A stretch of DNA of 18,056 nt from the NCBI GenBank assembly GCA_934395135.1, contig CAKRRK010000024.1:1-18056 (forward strand), given 5' to 3'. The position numbers were made by a program, and so were the translations under genes. The notes under the pieces were generated by a model that searched no databases, had not been told where the DNA came from, and worked only from the letters and a program-made list of their open reading frames with translations. This document shows, one piece after another, positions 1-8,569 of this stretch; position 1 is the stretch's first letter; each line of letters opens with the position of its first letter. Source of the stretch: an uncultured Eubacteriales bacterium (GTDB lineage Bacteria; Bacillota; Clostridia; Oscillospirales; Butyricicoccaceae).

Positions 1-1433
1 ATATAGGAAAGGTCGTTTGCCGTAGTAAGAAACAGCACATCCGACAAATCGAACGGCACTTCAATAAAATGGTCCTTAAACGCGTAATTTTGTTCCGCAT
101 CCAGCACCTCCAGCATAGCGGAAGCCGGATCCCCCTTGACGTCGCTTCCCATTTTATCAATTTCATCCAAAAGCATCAGACAGTTTCGACTGCCGGCCTG
201 GGAAATGCCGGCAAGGATGCGGCCCGGCATAGAACCGATATATGTTTTCCGATGTCCGCGGATTTCCGCCTCATCCCGCACACCGCCAAGGGAAATGCGC
301 ACATACTTTTTCCCCATCGTTTCCGCCAGGGAACGGGCAATGGAAGTTTTTCCGACGCCGGGCGGACCAACAAGGCAAAGCACCTGTCCCTTTAAATCCG
401 GCGCCAGGGCTTTTACGGCCAAAAATTCCAGGATACGTTCCTTTACCTTTTCCAGTCCGTAATGATCCCGATCCAGCAATTTTTTCGCCGCTTTCAGGTT
501 GACCCGATCTTTTGTGCAGGTATTCCATGGAAGTTCCAGGCAAGTATCCAAATATGTACGGATAACCGTCGCTTCTGCGGATGAGGACGCCATTTTAGAC
601 AGGCGCACTGCTTCTTTGATCAGCTTGTCCGTAGAGTCTTCCGGCAGATGCAAGGCATAAATCTGATCAATATAGTCCTGCGCCTCGTCAACAATGTCCT
701 GCTCTCCAAGTTCGCCCTGGATTACTTTGATTTGCTCCCGCAAGTAGTATTCCCGCTGATTTTTGTCAATATTATACTTCAGTTTTTCCTGAATCTCACC
801 TTCCAGCTTTAATATTTCTGTTTCAGAAGATAAAATCCGGATGACTTTTTCCAGTCGTTTTACGCCATTTAATTCTTCCAAAAGTTCCTGTTTTTCGTTA
901 GAATCAACAGAAATATTTTGTGCAATGTAGTCTGCGATATAGGATGGATCTCCGCCTGCGATAACCGTTAAAATGACGTCCTTGGAAATCTTGGTATTAC
1001 TCCGCGCGTATTCCTCAAACCGTTCCTGAGCCGCTCGAACCAAGGCATCTTTCCGCTTTTCCGATACTCTGGACGGGCGGTCTTCCACCACTTCTACAAC
1101 GCCGTAAAGGCATTCTTCTTCTCGTTCCCAAGCAGTAACCCGGGCGCGCTTTTCGCCTTTGACCAAAACGCGGATACTGTCGCCAGGCAGACGCAGAATC
1201 TGCTTTACCATGCAGACAGTACCAATATCATATAAATCTGAATTTTCCGGCACATCGGTTTTGATATCCTTTTGTGCTGTCAAAAATATGTACTGTTTGT
1301 CTTTCATCGCTGCTTCCAGGGCTTTGATGGACATCATTCTGCCGACATCAAAATGAATCAGCATTCCCGGAAACGCAGTGAGACCTCTTAAAGGGAGCAC
1401 CGGAAGTGTCTTGTTTTCAAAATTGTACTTCAT
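1..1433 (-). CDS. lon: ATP-dependent protease Lon, 5' part (3' end outside window)
   Basis: Lon is a cytosolic AAA+ serine protease that degrades misfolded and regulatory proteins. About 477 codons are present. The protein starts M-K-Y-N-F-E-N-K-T-L-P-V-L-P-L-R-G, typical of the Lon substrate-binding domain, followed by the helical linker. The AAA+ module comes last: Walker A G-P-P-G-V-G-K-T near minus-strand 360-340, then G-H-R-K-T-Y-I-G-S-M-P-G-R and Walker B L-L-D-E-I-D-K. The frame runs off the left edge in F-L-T-T-A-N-D, so the C-terminal AAA+ lid and the Ser-Lys protease domain lie outside. The ATG at 1433 is chosen because AGGAG sits 7 bases upstream and a near-consensus promoter precedes it. 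It lies downstream of clpX but is separated by a terminator, so it is probably transcribed on its own. Confidence 0.97.
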   Translation of the reverse strand, partial: MKYNFENKTLPVLPLRGLTAFPGMLIHFDVGRMMSIKALEAAMKDKQYIFLTAQKDIKTDVPENSDLYDIGTVCMVKQILRLPGDSIRVLVKGEKRARVTAWEREEECLYGVVEVVEDRPSRVSEKRKDALVRAAQERFEEYARSNTKISKDVILTVIAGGDPSYIADYIAQNISVDSNEKQELLEELNGVKRLEKVIRILSSETEILKLEGEIQEKLKYNIDKNQREYYLREQIKVIQGELGEQDIVDEAQDYIDQIYALHLPEDSTDKLIKEAVRLSKMASSSAEATVIRTYLDTCLELPWNTCTKDRVNLKAAKKLLDRDHYGLEKVKERILEFLAVKALAPDLKGQVLCLVGPPGVGKTSIARSLAETMGKKYVRISLGGVRDEAEIRGHRKTYIGSMPGRILAGISQAGSRNCLMLLDEIDKMGSDVKGDPASAMLEVLDAEQNYAFKDHFIEVPFDLSDVLFLTTANDLSY

Positions 1434-1454
1434 TTCATCACTCCTATGAGGTAG

Positions 1455-1483
1455 ATTATATAGTATTATTCCCAACTTTTCAA
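1455..1483 (-). promoter_or_regulatory. Sigma-A-type promoter of lon
   Basis: On the minus strand, TTGAAA (1483-1478) and TATAAT (1460-1455) are separated by exactly 17 bases, and the lon ATG is 22 bases further downstream. No CtsR or HrcA/CIRCE operator is evident around it. Confidence 0.85.
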
Positions 1484-1516
1484 GGCCACATTTGTTAACA
1501 TTAACTGAAAATATTG

Positions 1517-1550
1517 TAAAAGCTGTCATTCTTCAAAATGACAGCTTTTA
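1517..1550 (-). terminator. Rho-independent terminator after clpX
   Basis: A perfect 14-bp stem (1517-1530 with 1537-1550) encloses a 6-base loop and begins 5 bases beyond the clpX stop. On the minus strand the 3' arm ends in a short T tract, so it should end the tig-clpP-clpX transcript before lon. Confidence 0.85.
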
Positions 1551-1555
1551 TCGGT

Positions 1556-2809
1556 TTAAGATGCTTTTATATGTTCCAGCAAGGGTTGACATTTCTGTTC
1601 AATGACATCTTTTGTAATGACCACTTTTCGGATGGTTTTATCCGAAGGGATTTCAAACATAATATCTGTCATCACATTTTCCAGCACCGAGCGCAAACCG
1701 CGGGCGCCGGTATTGCGCTGCCGCGCGATTTCTGCCACCCGGATCAACGCCTCTTCTTCAAAGGCCAATTCCACATCGTCCAATTCGAACAGCTTTGTAT
1801 ATTGCTTTACCAGTGAGTTTTTTGGTTCCTGCAAAATACGGACTAACTGTTTTTCATCCAGCGTATCCAATGTCACAATTCCGGGAAGACGTCCCACCAG
1901 TTCCGGTATAAGACCAAATTTCAGCAAATCCTGCGGCTCCACTTTGGAAATCAGCACATTGCGGCTGAGATCGGATTTGCTGCGGATTTCTGCGCCGAAT
2001 CCAATGGATTTCTCGCCGATTCTGCGTTCGATAATTTTTTCAATTCCATCAAAAGCGCCGCCGCAAATAAACAAAATATTGGAGGTGTCAATTTGAATAA
2101 ATTCCTGATGCGGATGCTTCCGTCCGCCCTGCGGCGGAACATTTGCCACGGTTCCTTCCAGCATTTTTAGAAGTGCTTGCTGCACGCCTTCGCCGCTGAC
2201 ATCCCTGGTAATAGAAGGATTTTCGCTTTTTCTTGCAATCTTATCAATTTCATCCACATAGATAATGCCGCGCTGCGCAGCCTCCACATCATAATCCGCC
2301 GCCTGAATCAAACGCAGCAGAATATTTTCCACATCCTCGCCTACATAGCCTGCTTCCGTCAGCGTGGTGGCATCTGCGATGGCAAACGGCACATTAAGGG
2401 TTTTGGCCAAGGTCTGCGCAAGCAAGGTTTTTCCGGATCCGGAAGAGCCTAACATTAAAATATTGCTTTTCTGCAATTCCACATCGCCGCTGTCCACATA
2501 AATACGCTTGTAATGATTATATACCGCAACGCAAAGTGCTATCTTAGCCCGTTCCTGCCCAATGACGTACTCGTCCAGGGTTTCTTTCAGTTTTCGGGGC
2601 GTCGGCAGGTCATGGACAGACTTCACCGGATTGTCTTTTTTGGCAATATCCCGCTCCAGCTCCAAATCGTCATCCAGTATTCCAACGCATACGTTGATAC
2701 ATTCGTCACAGATATATACATTCGGTCCGGCAATCAGTTTTTGGACTTCATCCTGGCGCTTCCCGCAAAATGAGCATTTTAATACTTTTTTATCATCATT
2801 GTTTGGCAT
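1556..2809 (-). CDS. clpX: ATP-dependent Clp protease ATP-binding subunit ClpX
   Basis: ClpX is the hexameric AAA+ unfoldase that recognises substrates and threads them into ClpP. At 417 aa it has the usual length and all signatures are visible: a zinc-binding domain with C12, C15, C34 and C37; Walker A G-S-S-G-S-G-K-T at 121-128; the pore loop G-Y-V-G at 154-157; Walker B I-I-Y-V-D-E-I-D at 182-189; the R-K-H loop at 230-232; the I-G-F ClpP-docking loop at 269-271; and sensor-2 G-A-R at 368-370. It follows clpP by 65 bases on the same strand, in the standard tig-clpP-clpX order, and is followed by a strong terminator. Nothing suggests loss of function. Confidence 0.99.
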   Translation of the reverse strand: MPNNDDKKVLKCSFCGKRQDEVQKLIAGPNVYICDECINVCVGILDDDLELERDIAKKDNPVKSVHDLPTPRKLKETLDEYVIGQERAKIALCVAVYNHYKRIYVDSGDVELQKSNILMLGSSGSGKTLLAQTLAKTLNVPFAIADATTLTEAGYVGEDVENILLRLIQAADYDVEAAQRGIIYVDEIDKIARKSENPSITRDVSGEGVQQALLKMLEGTVANVPPQGGRKHPHQEFIQIDTSNILFICGGAFDGIEKIIERRIGEKSIGFGAEIRSKSDLSRNVLISKVEPQDLLKFGLIPELVGRLPGIVTLDTLDEKQLVRILQEPKNSLVKQYTKLFELDDVELAFEEEALIRVAEIARQRNTGARGLRSVLENVMTDIMFEIPSDKTIRKVVITKDVIEQKCQPLLEHIKAS

Positions 2810-2833
2810 ACTACACCCCCGCTGTGCTGCGAA

Positions 2834-2872
2834 TTTTTAAACCACCGGGCAGATTGTCCGATGGTTTAAAAA
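2834..2872. other. Hairpin between clpP and clpX
   Basis: Two 15-base arms (2834-2848 and 2858-2872) pair with a single non-Watson-Crick position around a 9-base loop. It lies directly after the clpP stop. Neither strand has a clean T tract after the stem, so it is not a convincing terminator. It may stabilise the clpP 3' end or reduce read-through into clpX. Confidence 0.55.
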
Positions 2873-2874
2873 AA

Positions 2875-3456
2875 TTATCTGTGTGTGATCACTTTATCAA
2901 TCAGACCGTATTCCATAGCGTCCTGCGCACTCATAAAGTTATCCCTTTCCGTATCCCGCTGGATTACTTCCAGAGGCTTCCCGGTATTTTGTGCCAGAAT
3001 CTGATTTAAATTGTCGCGGATTTTCAAAATTCGTTCTGCATGAATCTTAATATCCGTCGCCTGCCCTTGGGCACCGCCCAAAGGCTGGTGGATCATAATT
3101 TCGCTGTTTGGCAAGGCGAGGCGCTTTCCCTTGGCGCCCGCAGACAGCAAAAACGCACCCATACTTGCTGCCATGCCGACGCAAATGGTAGAAACATCCG
3201 GTTTAATATACTGCATGGTATCATAAATTGCCATACCAGACGTGATGGACCCGCCGGGGCTGTTGATATAAAAACTGATATCCTTATCCGGATCCTGCGA
3301 TTCCAGATACAGAAGCTGCGCCACAACCAAAGATGCGGTCACATCATTCACTTCCTCCGACAGAAAGACAATTCTGTCGTTTAACAATCTGGAATAAATA
3401 TCGTAGGAACGTTCTCCTCGGCTGGTCTGTTCTACAACTACTGGTACTAAACTCAT
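2875..3456 (-). CDS. clpP: ATP-dependent Clp protease proteolytic subunit ClpP
   Basis: ClpP forms the barrel-shaped serine peptidase that degrades proteins delivered by ClpX or ClpC. The 193-aa product has the full catalytic triad: S98 in G-M-A-A-S-M-G, H123 in M-I-H-Q-P-L-G-G and D172 in R-D-N-F-M-S. The start at 3456 (M-S-L-V-P-V-V-V-E-Q) is preferred over an upstream in-frame codon at 3525, because GAGGAG lies 7 bases before it and ClpP proteins normally begin here. The upstream 23 codons do not resemble the family. It sits between tig (84-base gap) and clpX on the same strand. Confidence 0.98.
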   Translation of the reverse strand: MSLVPVVVEQTSRGERSYDIYSRLLNDRIVFLSEEVNDVTASLVVAQLLYLESQDPDKDISFYINSPGGSITSGMAIYDTMQYIKPDVSTICVGMAASMGAFLLSAGAKGKRLALPNSEIMIHQPLGGAQGQATDIKIHAERILKIRDNLNQILAQNTGKPLEVIQRDTERDNFMSAQDAMEYGLIDKVITHR

Positions 3457-3540
3457 AAAAGGTCTCCTCTCTAACTTTATTCTCCATAAAGAGAATATGT
3501 AGTCAAAACCCTCTTTTATTACCATCCATTCATGGAATGC

Positions 3541-4965
3541 TTATTTTTCCGGGGTTTCGCTTTTTTCTTTTTTCGCCGCTGTCTTCTTTGTTGCCGTTTT
3601 CTTTTCCGCTGGTTTTTTTGCGGTTTTCTTCTCTGCCGCATCCTTCTTTTCAGCCGGTTCTTTCTTCTCAGCGGCCTTTCTCGTTGTCTTTTTCTTCAAC
3701 TTTGCATTTGCTTTGACAAATTCCATTGCTTTGTTGACAAGAAGATCCGGAGACAACGCGTCGGCCGGTGCATATTCACGAACCTTTTCCATATCCAGGC
3801 CATAGTTTTTCGCCATTTTTTCATATTCGGCCTCAATTTCTTCCGGCGTAACTTCAAGCTTTTCCAGCTCTGCAATTTTCTTCAGCGCAAGGCGCACTTT
3901 TACCTGGCGCTCTGCCTGTTCGCGGAACAACTGACGGAACGTCGGCATGTCCATATTGTTCATTTTCAGGTATTGATCCAAGCTAACTCCCTGCACCTGA
4001 ATGCGGTAACTGAAATCCTCTACCATGCGGTCGATCTGGTTTTCATACATAGCGTCCGGAATCTCTCCCTCTAAGGAGGAAACCAACGCATCGGAAATCG
4101 TCTCTTCAAATTCCCGGGTGTAGGCCTGTTCCCGGCTGTTTGTAATCATTTTTTCGATGTCCTTTTCCAGCTCGTCCATCGTCTCAAATTCGGACACGTC
4201 TTTTGCAAATTCGTCGTCAAATTCAGGCATTGTGGTCGCCTTGACTTCATGAATTTTGCATTTAAACACAGCGGGCTTTCCCTTCAAATCTTCGGAATGG
4301 TAATCTTCCGGGAAAACAACATTTACATCGGCCTCGTCGCCGGCCTTATATCCTACCAACTGGTCCTCAAATCCCGGAATAAAGGTTTTGGAACCCAGCC
4401 GCAGGTCAAACTTTTCACCTTTTCCGCCTTCAAACGCCTTGCCGTCCACAAAACCCTCAAAGTCAATATTAAGTGTATCACCCATAATGGAAGCACGGTC
4501 AACGGTTTCGGTGGTAATGGCACGGTTTGCCAAGCGGTCAAGTTCCGCTTTGATGTCGTCCTCCGTTACCTTTACTTCTTTCTTTTCCGCACTGATGCCC
4601 TTGTATTTGCTGATGGTAACTTCCGGTTCCACCGGCACAATCGCATCAAAGGTATAGCTGTCTTCCTGAATATCTGTCACGTCGATGTCTGCCATGCCAA
4701 CCGGACGAATATCCGCTTCTTCCACAGCAGCTTCATATGCCTTAGGATAGCTGATGTTGACAGCTTCCTCAAAAAAGATGCCGGCACCATAGAGGGATTC
4801 AATCATTTTTCGCGGGGCCTTACCCTTGCGGAATCCGGGAACCGTGATTGTTTTGCGCATCTTTTTGAATGCAGCCGCCTTCCCTTCTTCTAATTCTTCG
4901 CTAGAAACTTCGATGGTAAGCTTTACTCTGCTTTTTTCAAGTTTCTCAACATTCTTTAATGTCAT
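3541..4965 (-). CDS. tig: Trigger factor with lysine-rich C-terminal tail
   Basis: Trigger factor is the ribosome-bound chaperone and prolyl isomerase that meets nascent chains at the exit tunnel. The ribosome-binding signature G-F-R-K-G-K-A-P-R is at 44-52. The FKBP-like isomerase domain spans roughly 155-245 (I-P-G-F-E-D-Q-L-V-G), and the helical substrate-binding arms follow to about 417. The last 50 or so residues are low-complexity Lys/Ala/Glu/Thr with repeats such as A-E-K-K and A-A-K-K, making the protein 474 aa against roughly 430 for the family. The start has AGGAGG a few bases upstream. It is the first gene of the tig-clpP-clpX run. Confidence 0.98.
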   Translation of the reverse strand: MTLKNVEKLEKSRVKLTIEVSSEELEEGKAAAFKKMRKTITVPGFRKGKAPRKMIESLYGAGIFFEEAVNISYPKAYEAAVEEADIRPVGMADIDVTDIQEDSYTFDAIVPVEPEVTISKYKGISAEKKEVKVTEDDIKAELDRLANRAITTETVDRASIMGDTLNIDFEGFVDGKAFEGGKGEKFDLRLGSKTFIPGFEDQLVGYKAGDEADVNVVFPEDYHSEDLKGKPAVFKCKIHEVKATTMPEFDDEFAKDVSEFETMDELEKDIEKMITNSREQAYTREFEETISDALVSSLEGEIPDAMYENQIDRMVEDFSYRIQVQGVSLDQYLKMNNMDMPTFRQLFREQAERQVKVRLALKKIAELEKLEVTPEEIEAEYEKMAKNYGLDMEKVREYAPADALSPDLLVNKAMEFVKANAKLKKKTTRKAAEKKEPAEKKDAAEKKTAKKPAEKKTATKKTAAKKEKSETPEK

Positions 4966-4996
4966 TGTTCTTTCCTCCTAAAAACATATCCAATTT

Positions 4997-5005
4997 ATTG
5001 TAGCA
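4997..5005 (-). promoter_or_regulatory. Probable extended -10 promoter element for tig
   Basis: The minus strand reads TGCTACAAT, which fits an extended -10 (TGn-TATAAT-like), about 31 bases before the tig ATG. No good -35 hexamer is at the expected distance, as is common for extended -10 promoters. Confidence 0.5.
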
Positions 5006-5036
5006 GAAAGCAATCCATTTTACCAGTACCTTTTTG

Positions 5037-5738
5037 CTATTTTTTCAGCAAATATGGAATAAAATTAAGATAATCTGCCGATACACAGCGAAATTCTATG
5101 CCTTGAATCTTTTTGCAGACCGCAAACTTCAAGCTTTCCCCATGCAGATGTCCATAAAAGCAGCGCTGTACGCCATATTTTTTTAACAAGTTCAAAATTG
5201 CTTCGCACGCGGCACCCGTATATACGGGAGGATAGTGAAAAAAGCAATAAATCTCTTCCGACTTTCTTGCTGCAGCGGCATTCAGCGACGCCTCCAGGCG
5301 CAAAAGCTCTCTTTTAAAAATCTTTTCATCCTGCGGGCTGGAAAACGGCTCCGAAAAAACCCATCCTCTCGTCCCGCAAATGGCAGTCCTTTCATACATT
5401 ACACAATCGTTATGTAAAAAACAAATGGTGTGGAACTGATTCTCCTGCAAAAAAATCTGCATCTTGCTGCGGGTGGTCCACCACAAATCATGGTTTCCTT
5501 TTAAAATCACTTTCTGCCCCGGCAGCGTCTGGAGCAGTGCAAAATCTTCCTTTGCCTCTTCCAGATTGATTCCCCAAGAAATATCCCCGGGAATTACCAC
5601 CATATCGCTTGGCTGCAACACCGCCCGAAAGTTTTGAAGGATCTTTTTCGTATACCCCTGCCACTTTCCACCGAAAATGTCCATTGGTTTTGGGACGCTT
5701 TGGGACAGATGCAAATCTCCAATTGTAAAAAGCGCCAT
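5037..5738 (-). CDS. Calcineurin-like metallophosphoesterase
   Basis: This 233-aa cytosolic protein has the ordered metal-binding motifs of the calcineurin-like phosphoesterase superfamily: G-D-L-H (D8, H10), G-D-I-S-W-G (D52), G-N-H-D (N82, H83), an isolated H168 in F-F-H-Y-P, and G-H-L-H-G-E (H197, H199). These coordinate a dinuclear metal centre for phosphoester hydrolysis; the substrate cannot be told from sequence. There is no signal peptide or membrane segment. It is the last gene of the lepB-to-thrC run, starting 17 bases after the thrC stop region begins to clear (24-base gap) with only a weak GGGGTG ribosome binding site. No terminator is obvious after it, and the tig promoter follows directly. 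Confidence 0.9.
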   Translation of the reverse strand: MALFTIGDLHLSQSVPKPMDIFGGKWQGYTKKILQNFRAVLQPSDMVVIPGDISWGINLEEAKEDFALLQTLPGQKVILKGNHDLWWTTRSKMQIFLQENQFHTICFLHNDCVMYERTAICGTRGWVFSEPFSSPQDEKIFKRELLRLEASLNAAAARKSEEIYCFFHYPPVYTGAACEAILNLLKKYGVQRCFYGHLHGESLKFAVCKKIQGIEFRCVSADYLNFIPYLLKK

Positions 5739-5762
5739 GTCACACCCCGCAATGCTGTTTTC

Positions 5763-7256
5763 TTACAACGTTTTCAGTATCTCTGTTGACCGTAAAATCT
5801 CCGTTTTATCAATAACGGCATCAAATCGTATCGCCTTTCCAGCCAGCGCCGCAAGCGGGGCGGGAATTTCCGTATGGGTGCACCGCTGGAGCTGACGGAG
5901 AAGTTCCGGTCCATCGGTTTCCACCGGCTCTCCAAGCGCACGGAGAACACTCTGGCAAAACTTATACGGGCTTGCGGTGGAGGCAATGACCGTTGGTGTT
6001 TTGTCTCCGGTTTTTTTTCGGTACTGCTCATATACACACACACCCACCGCGGTGTGCGTATCCATCAGATACTGCTCTTTTTCAAACGTTTTCCGGATAA
6101 CCGCCGCCGCCGCATCATCATCGCAGCAACCCGCCGCAAAATCTTTGGCAATCTCCTCAAACACAGTGCCGTCCAGCTGATAAGCGCCCTCCCCGGACAG
6201 CTTGCCCATCAAATCCCGCACCATCTCATCATTATTGCCAGAAGCGAGAAATAATAAACGTTCCAGGTTGGAAGAAATCAAAATATCCATGGAGGGAGAA
6301 GCGGTCACATAAAACGGACGTTTCTTATTGTAATTGCCGTGGTTTTCAAAAAATTCGGTTAACACGTTATTCTGGTTGGAAGCACAAATGAACTTGTGCA
6401 CCGGCAATCCCATATTTTTGGCAAAATATGCCGCTAAAATATTGCCGAAGTTCCCGGTAGGAACACAAATATTGATAGCATCTCCCAGGGAGACTTCTTT
6501 CCGGTTTACCATATCGCAGTAGGCTGAAACATAATACGCAATCTGCGGAACCAATCTCCCCCAGTTAATCGAGTTGGCAGAAGAAAGCATCATCTGATTT
6601 TTGTTCAATTCTTCCAGCGTTTCCTTATGTGTAAAAATCTGCTTCACTGCGGTTTGTGCGTCGTCAAAATTCCCCTTTATGGCGCAGACGTACACATTTT
6701 CCCCTTCCTGGGTAGCCATTTGCAGCTTTTGAATGGTGCTGACGCCGTCCACCGGATAGTATACCATAATTTTAGTGCCGGCCACATCTTTGAATCCTTC
6801 CAGCGCCGCTTTTCCCGTATCGCCGGAAGTCGCCACAAGAATGCAGACCGTTCTCGTTTCCCCAATCTTGTTCAAAGAGGCCGTTAACAGATACGGCAAG
6901 ATTTGCAGCGCCATATCCTTAAACGCGCTGGTGGGGCCATGCCACAATTCGAGAATATATTTCCCATCCGCAAGTTTGACCACCGGAGCGGTATCTTCTC
7001 CGCCAAATTTCTCATTGGCGTATGCCTTTTCGGTAAACTCCCGCAGTTCTTCGGATGTAAAATCCGTCAAATATTTTCCCAGAATATACGCGGCTCTTTC
7101 CTTATAACATTTTCCGCAAAGCTCCTGCACTTCGGAAAGCGTCAGGGCGGGATAGCCGGTAGGGCAATACAGGCCGCCGTCCGGCGCGATCCCTGCGGCA
7201 ATCGCCTGTGCTGCTGTAATTTTTACAGTTCGGTTTCTTGTGCTTACATATTCCAT
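5763..7256 (-). CDS. thrC: Threonine synthase
   Basis: Threonine synthase converts O-phosphohomoserine to threonine with PLP. The PLP-binding lysine is K113 in W-H-G-P-T-S-A-F-K-D-M-A-L, and the phosphate-binding loop is in V-A-T-S-G-D-T-G-K. The 497-aa length matches the longer threonine synthase type. The ATG at 7256 is preferred to the in-frame TTG at 7259 because AGGAGG lies 8 bases before the ATG. The ribosome binding site overlaps the stop codon of the upstream dipeptidase gene (12-base gap), which indicates co-transcription and probably coupled translation. No T-box or threonine leader is visible, and no other threonine-pathway gene is nearby. Confidence 0.96.
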   Translation of the reverse strand: MEYVSTRNRTVKITAAQAIAAGIAPDGGLYCPTGYPALTLSEVQELCGKCYKERAAYILGKYLTDFTSEELREFTEKAYANEKFGGEDTAPVVKLADGKYILELWHGPTSAFKDMALQILPYLLTASLNKIGETRTVCILVATSGDTGKAALEGFKDVAGTKIMVYYPVDGVSTIQKLQMATQEGENVYVCAIKGNFDDAQTAVKQIFTHKETLEELNKNQMMLSSANSINWGRLVPQIAYYVSAYCDMVNRKEVSLGDAINICVPTGNFGNILAAYFAKNMGLPVHKFICASNQNNVLTEFFENHGNYNKKRPFYVTASPSMDILISSNLERLLFLASGNNDEMVRDLMGKLSGEGAYQLDGTVFEEIAKDFAAGCCDDDAAAAVIRKTFEKEQYLMDTHTAVGVCVYEQYRKKTGDKTPTVIASTASPYKFCQSVLRALGEPVETDGPELLRQLQRCTHTEIPAPLAALAGKAIRFDAVIDKTEILRSTEILKTL

Positions 7257-7268
7257 CAATCGTTCCTC

Positions 7269-8195
7269 CTAAAACATCCTGTTAATAAATGCGTCCGCAT
7301 TATAAAAAAAGAGTTTCCGCACCAGATTTTCCGGATAGTTCTTTTGAAGCATTGTCTCATAAAGCGCCGGCATATCCGATAAATCCGTAATTTCCGCCGG
7401 AAAAGCGTCACAGCCATCAAAATCGCATCCAAATGCCAACACATCCGCTCCATCCAGTGCAAGAAAATGTTCCACATGTCGAAAAATATCCTCCGCCGTC
7501 ACAGGTTCCGCGCCAAGAAACGGAGCATAGAGGTTGATACCCACCAATCCGCCGCGCCGCCGGATTTCCAAAAACTGTGCGTCGGTCAGATTTCTGCGAT
7601 GCGGCCATACTGCCGCGCTGTTGGAATGCGACGCCAAAAATGGTCTGCAGCTATGGTCACATACGTCAAAAAAACCGGATTCCGACAAATGGGAAACATC
7701 GCATATCATGCCATATTGTTCCAGCTTCCGCAAAAATATTTTCCCCTCCGCCGTCAGCCCGGCCGTAGGATACGGGGCACCGCTGCCAAAGCAGTTTGGA
7801 TGATTCCAGGTAAGCGTTACAAACCGTACACCGCCGTCATACGCCAGACGCAGCAATTCATCCGTCTGAAGCAGTTCCGCTCCCTCCACCGACAAAAATG
7901 CCGCAACCTTTCCCTGGGACAGAGCCGCCTTGTATTCCGCTTTGCTGCGGCACAGCGAAACTCGTCCGGCACATTCGGCAAACTGCATCTCTGCCGTTTT
8001 CAGCATTGCCGGCAGGCGCCGCTGCGCTTCTTCCCGTCCCAGAGGAACATCCCCGCAAAACAGCGCAAAAATCTGAGCATACTGTTCAAATCCATCCAGT
8101 TTGGTCAGCGAAACATGGGTTTGGTTATCGTTCAGGCTCCCTCTGCCATGATAAATTTCAAATAGGGTATCGCAATGCAAATCAAAATAGTTCAT
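7269..8195 (-). CDS. M19 family (renal-type) membrane dipeptidase homologue
   Basis: This zinc-dependent dipeptidase homologue of peptidase family M19 has 308 aa. The expected ligands are visible in order: H7 and D9 in D-L-H-C-D-T, the bridging E104 in S-V-E-G-A-E, H169 in D-V-S-H-L-S, H190 in A-S-H-S-N-S, and D258 in G-C-D-F-D-G. There is no signal peptide, so it is probably cytosolic and acts on imported dipeptides, possibly including D-residue ones. The ATG overlaps the yraN stop by 4 bases (ATGA) with an AGGGGGA site upstream, so it belongs to the lepB-to-metallophosphoesterase transcription unit. Confidence 0.94.
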   Translation of the reverse strand: MNYFDLHCDTLFEIYHGRGSLNDNQTHVSLTKLDGFEQYAQIFALFCGDVPLGREEAQRRLPAMLKTAEMQFAECAGRVSLCRSKAEYKAALSQGKVAAFLSVEGAELLQTDELLRLAYDGGVRFVTLTWNHPNCFGSGAPYPTAGLTAEGKIFLRKLEQYGMICDVSHLSESGFFDVCDHSCRPFLASHSNSAAVWPHRRNLTDAQFLEIRRRGGLVGINLYAPFLGAEPVTAEDIFRHVEHFLALDGADVLAFGCDFDGCDAFPAEITDLSDMPALYETMLQKNYPENLVRKLFFYNADAFINRMF

Positions 8196-8569
8196 CCGGG
8201 TCCCCCTGCCTCAAAGGCGTTTTGAAGATGTATTGTCTTTGGGTTCTGCTCCAATCCGCTTCCGTCCATATACACTTCTATCACATCAAAGCGGGGCTGC
8301 GCCGCTGTTGGATTTTGCTGAAGCCAACTCTGCGCCGCCGCTATGATTTTCTGCTGTTTTCGAAAGGAAACAGCTTCCCGCGCTGCAGAAAACTTCTGAT
8401 TTTTCCGTGTTTTCACTTCTACAAAGGCAAGATATCCCTCTTCTTCTGCTACAATATCAATTTCGCCAAATCGGGTTCGAAAATTTTTTGCCAGAATACA
8501 ATAGCCCTTCTGTTTTAAATAATCTTCTGCGATTGCTTCACCGCGGGCGCCGGTTTCCCCTGCCGTCAT
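8192..8569 (-). CDS. YraN/UPF0102 family endonuclease-fold protein
   Basis: This 125-aa protein matches the YraN family: an N-terminal G-A-R-G-E-A-I-A-E-D-Y-L helix, then the restriction-endonuclease-like core G-E-I-D-I-V (E36, D38) and F-V-E-V-K-T-R (E51, K53). Its cellular role is not established. The start at 8569 is chosen because GGAGGAG lies 6 bases upstream and the longer reading adds an unrelated 17-codon stretch. It overlaps rnhB and the dipeptidase gene by 4 bases at each end. The rnhB-yraN neighbourhood is common in bacteria. Confidence 0.93.
   Translation of the reverse strand: MTAGETGARGEAIAEDYLKQKGYCILAKNFRTRFGEIDIVAEEEGYLAFVEVKTRKNQKFSAAREAVSFRKQQKIIAAAQSWLQQNPTAAQPRFDVIEVYMDGSGLEQNPKTIHLQNAFEAGGPG

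Noticed and set aside
69..543. Several short plus- and minus-strand ORFs near the left edge
   Set aside because: They are other-frame shadows of lon, whose real frame is open to the edge of the window.
2834..2872. Terminator between clpP and clpX
   Set aside because: The stem is good but A residues, not a T tract, follow on the minus strand, so it is listed only as a hairpin.
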